42,386 nt of DNA from the NCBI GenBank assembly GCA_937975725.1, contig CALJUL010000122.1:1-42386 (forward strand). Reading direction: 5' to 3'. Within the stretch, counting starts at the first letter, position 1. The number at the start of each line of letters is the position of its first letter. The position numbers and the translations under genes were made by a program. A model generated the notes under the pieces. It had not been told where the DNA came from, ran no database searches, and worked only from the letters and a program-made list of their open reading frames with translations. This DNA is from an uncultured Pseudoxanthomonas sp. GTDB lineage: Bacteria > Pseudomonadota > Gammaproteobacteria > Xanthomonadales > Xanthomonadaceae. This document shows, piece by piece, positions 39,563-42,386 of the stretch.

Positions 39563-39784
39563 GTAGGAGCGACGTGAGTCGCGACCGTGAACCCTCAAAA
39601 AACTTCAGCCACGGATGACGCAGATCGACACGGATAAAACAGATCGAACGGATCAAGGCGACGCAGATCGATGTGAACCAACACGGATCAACGCGAAACA
39701 AGACAAGGCTTCATCCGTGCCTATCCGCGTCATCCGTGGCCAAAGGCTTCTCGAATCCGTGGTCGCGACTCATGTCGCTCCTAC
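39563..39784. repeat. Composite element: REP / CACGGAT arms / REP; left flank of the Nudix gene
   Basis: REPs at 39563-39586 and 39761-39784 in opposite orientation enclose inverted arms (GCCACGGATGACGCAGATCG from 39608; CCGCGTCATCCGTGGCC ending at 39741). The internal sequence and right end are repeated nearly unchanged at 40428-40605, in the same orientation, on the other side of the Nudix gene. Confidence 0.85.
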
Positions 39785-39804
39785 AGATGCGTTGCGGCGC
39801 AGCG

Positions 39805-40293
39805 TCAGATGCGCGAATAGCGCCAGGAGACCATCTTGCCGTCGCGGTACGGCATGACGCCGTGGAAGGCGCGCGGGTCGTCGTCGAACACCAGCGGCAG
39901 GAAGTGGCGGTCGCCATCCCACAGCGGCAGGTCCATGATCCGGTCCACCGGCACCCATTCCAGCGCGCCCTCGGGATTGCGTTCCAGCGGCGTACCGCTG
40001 AAGGCGGTGACGACGAAGACGAACCCCAGCCAGTCCTCGCCGTGCTTGCCGAAACCGGGCCAACTGATGGTGCCGCGCAGGGTCAATTCGTCGCAGGCGA
40101 TGCCGGCCTCTTCCAGGATTTCCCGGCGCATGCCGGCGACCACGTCCTCGTCCGCCTCGATCTTGCCGCCCAACCCGTTGTACTTGCCCAGATGCTGGTC
40201 GTCGGGACGCGCGTTGCGGTGGATCAGCAGCACCTGCGAACGGTCGGGCGACAGCACATAGCCCAGGGTGGCGACGATGGGGGTGTACGGCAT
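39805..40293 (-). CDS. Nudix hydrolase (MutT-like)
   Basis: A 162-residue Nudix pyrophosphatase. The Nudix box G-x5-E-x7-REUxEExGU is complete in GGKIEADEDVVAGMRREILE followed by EAGI. Start ATG 40293 gives MPYTPIVATLGYVL; the LGKYNGLGGKIE segment and GTISWPGF fit the MTH1/8-oxo-dGTP diphosphatase-like subgroup (compare W in ISWPGF), so sanitation of oxidised nucleotides is likely but not proven. The C-terminus has a conserved MPYRDGKMVSWRYSRI. It is flanked by near-identical direct repeats (39600-39784 and 40428-40605). Confidence 0.9.
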   Translation of the reverse strand: MPYTPIVATLGYVLSPDRSQVLLIHRNARPDDQHLGKYNGLGGKIEADEDVVAGMRREILEEAGIACDELTLRGTISWPGFGKHGEDWLGFVFVVTAFSGTPLERNPEGALEWVPVDRIMDLPLWDGDRHFLPLVFDDDPRAFHGVMPYRDGKMVSWRYSRI

Positions 40294-40427
40294 CGGGGGA
40301 TTCCGCGGCAAAGGCCGGCATTCTAGCGCGCCCGCGAACGCCTCCGGCCCGGATGCCGGCTGTCTCCTTGCCCTCCTTGCATGCGGGCACGGCGCAGACC
40401 GCGATGGGGGTGTAGAAGCAGCCATTG

Positions 40428-40605
40428 AGCCACGGATGACGCAGATTGGCGCGGATAAAGCGGATCAAACGGATCAAGGCAACGCAGATCAATGTGAACC
40501 GATCCGGATCAACACGAATCAAGACAAGGCTTCATCCGTGTCCATTCGCGTCATCCGTGGCTAAAGGCTTCTCGAATCCGCGGTCGCGACTTACGTCGCT
40601 CCCAC
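40428..40605. repeat. CACGGAT inverted repeat with one REP; overlaps the kinase gene end
   Basis: Left arm AGCCACGGATGACGCAGATT (40428), right arm GCGTCATCCGTGGCT (ending about 40562), then REP GGTCGCGACTTACGTCGCTC... at 40582-40605. It is a near copy of 39600-39784 but lacks a left-hand REP. The REP contains the TAA stop (40591-40593) of the kinase gene. The rest of the 40294-40590 gap shows no gene. Confidence 0.85.
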
Positions 40606-42386
40606 GGCGAGGTTGCCGGCGCGGGCGGCGAGCAGGCGGTCCAGAACCGACTTGAGTGCGAGGGGGCGCACCGGCTTGGCGAGCAGCGGCAGGTCGGCTT
40701 CGCCGGCGGCGCGCCGCACGGCGTCGGTCTGGTCGGCGCTGAGGATCAGGCAGGGGCGCGCGGCATGGCGTTCGCGCAGGCGGGCGGCCAGGGCCACGCC
40801 GGTGTCGCCATCGTCCAGGTGGTAGTCGAACAGCCACAGGTCGGCGGCGCGGACGGCCAGCGCGCGCTCGGCCGCGGCGCCGTCGGCCACGGCGGCCACC
40901 GAGCAGCCCCAGCCCTCCAGTACTTGCCGCAGCGCCGCCAGCGCCGCCGGGTCGTTGTCCACGGCCAGCACATGGCGGCCGGCGAGTCCCGGCTTGCCGG
41001 CCGGCGGCCGCGGCGCTGCGGGTGCCGCGACGCGGCGCAGTTCTACCGCGAAGGCGGTGCCGTGCCCGCAGCGGCTGCGCAACGACAGCGGCGCCTCCAG
41101 CAAGCCGGCGATGCGCTCGGCGATGGACAGCCCCAGTCCCAGCCCCTGCCCGGCCACGCCTTCGCCACGGCGGAATTCCTCGAAGATCGCCGCGCGCTCG
41201 GCGTCGGGGATGCCCGGCCCGCTGTCCAGCACTTCCACGCGCAGGCCATCGCCGCGCGTGCGCCGCACGCCCAGCAGCACGCCGCCGCGCGCGGTGTAGC
41301 GCACCGCGTTGGCGAGGAAATTCTGCAGGATGCGGCGCAGGAGCTGCGGGTCGGTGTTCACCCAGGCGCGGGTGGGCACGCAGCGGAAGGCCAGCCCGCG
41401 CTCGCGCGCCAGCACGCCGAATTCGGACGCCAGCGGTTCCAGCACTTCGGCCAGCGGGAAGTCGCGCGGCTCCGGCACCAACCCGCCGGCTTCCAGCCGC
41501 GACATGTCCAGCAGGCCGGTCAGCAGGTCGGTGGTGGAATCCAGCGCGCCGCGCACCTGCACCGCGGCCTCGCGCTGGCGCGGCTCGGCGAGCTGCTGCG
41601 ACAGCGCATCGGTGAACAACTGCGCCGCATGCAGCGGTTGCAGCAGGTCGTGGCCGATGGCGGTCAGGAAGCGGCTCTTGGCGTCATTGGCGTGCTCGGC
41701 CTCGCGCTTGGCGGTCTCCAGCAGCGCGGTGCGCTCGGCCACGCGCTGCTCCAGCGTTTCGTTGGCCCGCTTCAGTTCGCGCTCGACCTGGCGCGAGGCG
41801 GTGACGTCGGTATAGGTGGCGACGAAGCCGCCGCCGGGCATGGGGTTGCCACGGATCTCGACGATGCTGCCGTCGGGGAACACGCGCTCGGTCAGATGCG
41901 GCGTGCCCGCGCGCATATAGGCCAGCCGGCGTTCCAGCGCACGCTCGTCGCGGCCGCGCTGCGGCATGCGCTGCAGGGCCCAGCGGGTGAGGTCGGCGAT
42001 CGGACGGCCCACCTGCAGGAGTTCGGGCGGGAACCCGAACATCTGCTCGTAGCGCCGGTTCCAGGCCACCAGCCGCTGCTCGCGGTCGATCACGCTGATG
42101 CCCTGGCTCATGTTCTGCAACGCGGCCTCCAGCACCTGCTGGTTGAAGCGCAGGTCCTGCGAGACTTCGCCGACGATGGCCGCGACGGTATCCAGGTCGC
42201 CGCTCTCGCGCCGCGCCGCGTCCAGCAGTAGGCGCGCCGACGCCGAGCCGAGCACCGCCGACAGTTCGCGCTCCAGCCGCGCCTCGATGGCGGCCGGCAC
42301 CGGGCCGCTGCGCGGCGCGTGCGCCAGCAGTTCCTCCACCCGCTCGCGCGGCAGGAAGCGGCGGCCGGCGTCGCGCAGGGTCGCGG
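40591..42386 (-). CDS. Hybrid sensor histidine kinase/response regulator, 3' part
   Basis: The open frame continues through the window edge, so the N-terminus is missing; a GTG at 42339 is merely internal. Numbered from that codon: PAS domain (about 65-185, VLEAALQNMSQGISVIDREQ), coiled coil (185-215, RELKRANETLEQRVAERTAL), HisKA with H230 (FLTAIGHDLLQPLHAAQLF), HATPase with N-box NFLANAVRYT and DSGPGIPD plus GQGLGLGLSIA, and a C-terminal receiver (AVDNDPAALAAL, phosphoacceptor D in LWLFDYHLDDGD, K in LLAKPVRPL). The visible upstream residues TLRDAGRRFLPRERV resemble the linker of CbrA/SLC5-type kinases. The last residues AVGAT-stop are encoded by a REP. The input signal is unknown. Confidence 0.93.
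   Translation of the reverse strand, partial: ATLRDAGRRFLPRERVEELLAHAPRSGPVPAAIEARLERELSAVLGSASARLLLDAARRESGDLDTVAAIVGEVSQDLRFNQQVLEAALQNMSQGISVIDREQRLVAWNRRYEQMFGFPPELLQVGRPIADLTRWALQRMPQRGRDERALERRLAYMRAGTPHLTERVFPDGSIVEIRGNPMPGGGFVATYTDVTASRQVERELKRANETLEQRVAERTALLETAKREAEHANDAKSRFLTAIGHDLLQPLHAAQLFTDALSQQLAEPRQREAAVQVRGALDSTTDLLTGLLDMSRLEAGGLVPEPRDFPLAEVLEPLASEFGVLARERGLAFRCVPTRAWVNTDPQLLRRILQNFLANAVRYTARGGVLLGVRRTRGDGLRVEVLDSGPGIPDAERAAIFEEFRRGEGVAGQGLGLGLSIAERIAGLLEAPLSLRSRCGHGTAFAVELRRVAAPAAPRPPAGKPGLAGRHVLAVDNDPAALAALRQVLEGWGCSVAAVADGAAAERALAVRAADLWLFDYHLDDGDTGVALAARLRERHAARPCLILSADQTDAVRRAAGEADLPLLAKPVRPLALKSVLDRLLAARAGNLAVGAT

Overview
The window looks like a chromosomal segment of a high-GC gammaproteobacterium of the Xanthomonadaceae/Lysobacteraceae type (Lysobacter, Luteimonas, Stenotrophomonas relatives). 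The reasons are very GC-rich third codon positions, many GTAGGAGCG...CGCGACC palindromic repeats between genes, a class III PHA synthase pair, and a MetX-type acyltransferase close to the xanthomonad serine O-succinyltransferase. The genus is an inference; no rRNA is present.

Layout. 1-160: end of a LytTR regulator. 0.6-4.8 kb: RND permease plus membrane-fusion protein. 5.0-9.1 kb: ABC exporter, then a translationally coupled trio (PQQ-type sugar dehydrogenase lipoprotein, unknown secreted protein, PaaI-type thioesterase). 9.5-12.0 kb (minus): DUF488 protein, omega-amidase and methionine-type aminotransferase, a transamination/deamidation pair. 12.1-20.0 kb: DUF3293 gene, then the complete cytochrome c maturation operon ccmABCDEFGHI, interrupted twice by non-coding repeats. 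20.0-22.8 kb: EEP-family gene, MetX-family acyltransferase and cysteine dioxygenase, a sulfur amino-acid pair.

22.9-25.0 kb: tRNA-Leu(CAA) with a terminator, followed by a PvuII-like type II restriction-modification island: methyltransferase diverging from a controller-endonuclease pair, with a C-box-like operator in the 60-bp gap. 25.2-30.1 kb: accessory and metabolic genes (DUF6522, zinc alcohol dehydrogenase, small membrane protein, GFA protein, TetR regulator, DAO oxidoreductase, lysine-rich histone-like protein). 30.3-31.4 kb (minus): DUF5329, PspC and a small membrane protein with a zincin-like signature. 31.8-38.2 kb: polyhydroxybutyrate block, with phaC/phaE (phaE carrying a histone-like tail), pssA, 3HB-oligomer hydrolase and the divergent bdhA. 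38.3-42.4 kb: LuxR-type response regulator, a repeat-rich intergenic region, a Nudix hydrolase, and the 3' part of a hybrid sensor kinase that runs off the window.

The most unusual signals are: (1) my eye scan found no CAGCTG (the expected PvuII-like target), and Gln-Leu, Ser-Trp and Ser-Cys pairs use otherwise rare codons exactly where the site would arise; (2) two 126-bp-period tandem units at 39.30-39.54 kb, each with a perfect DnaA box TTATCCACA and a 17-bp palindrome carrying TTGTCCACA; (3) a systematic arrangement of convergent REP pairs, one nested in another, several enclosing a CACGGAT inverted repeat, with two REPs supplying the stop codons of neighbouring genes; (4) a PhaE with a ~150-residue Lys/Ala/Pro tail. 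All family names rest on reading the sequence and on remembered family features; no database search was run.
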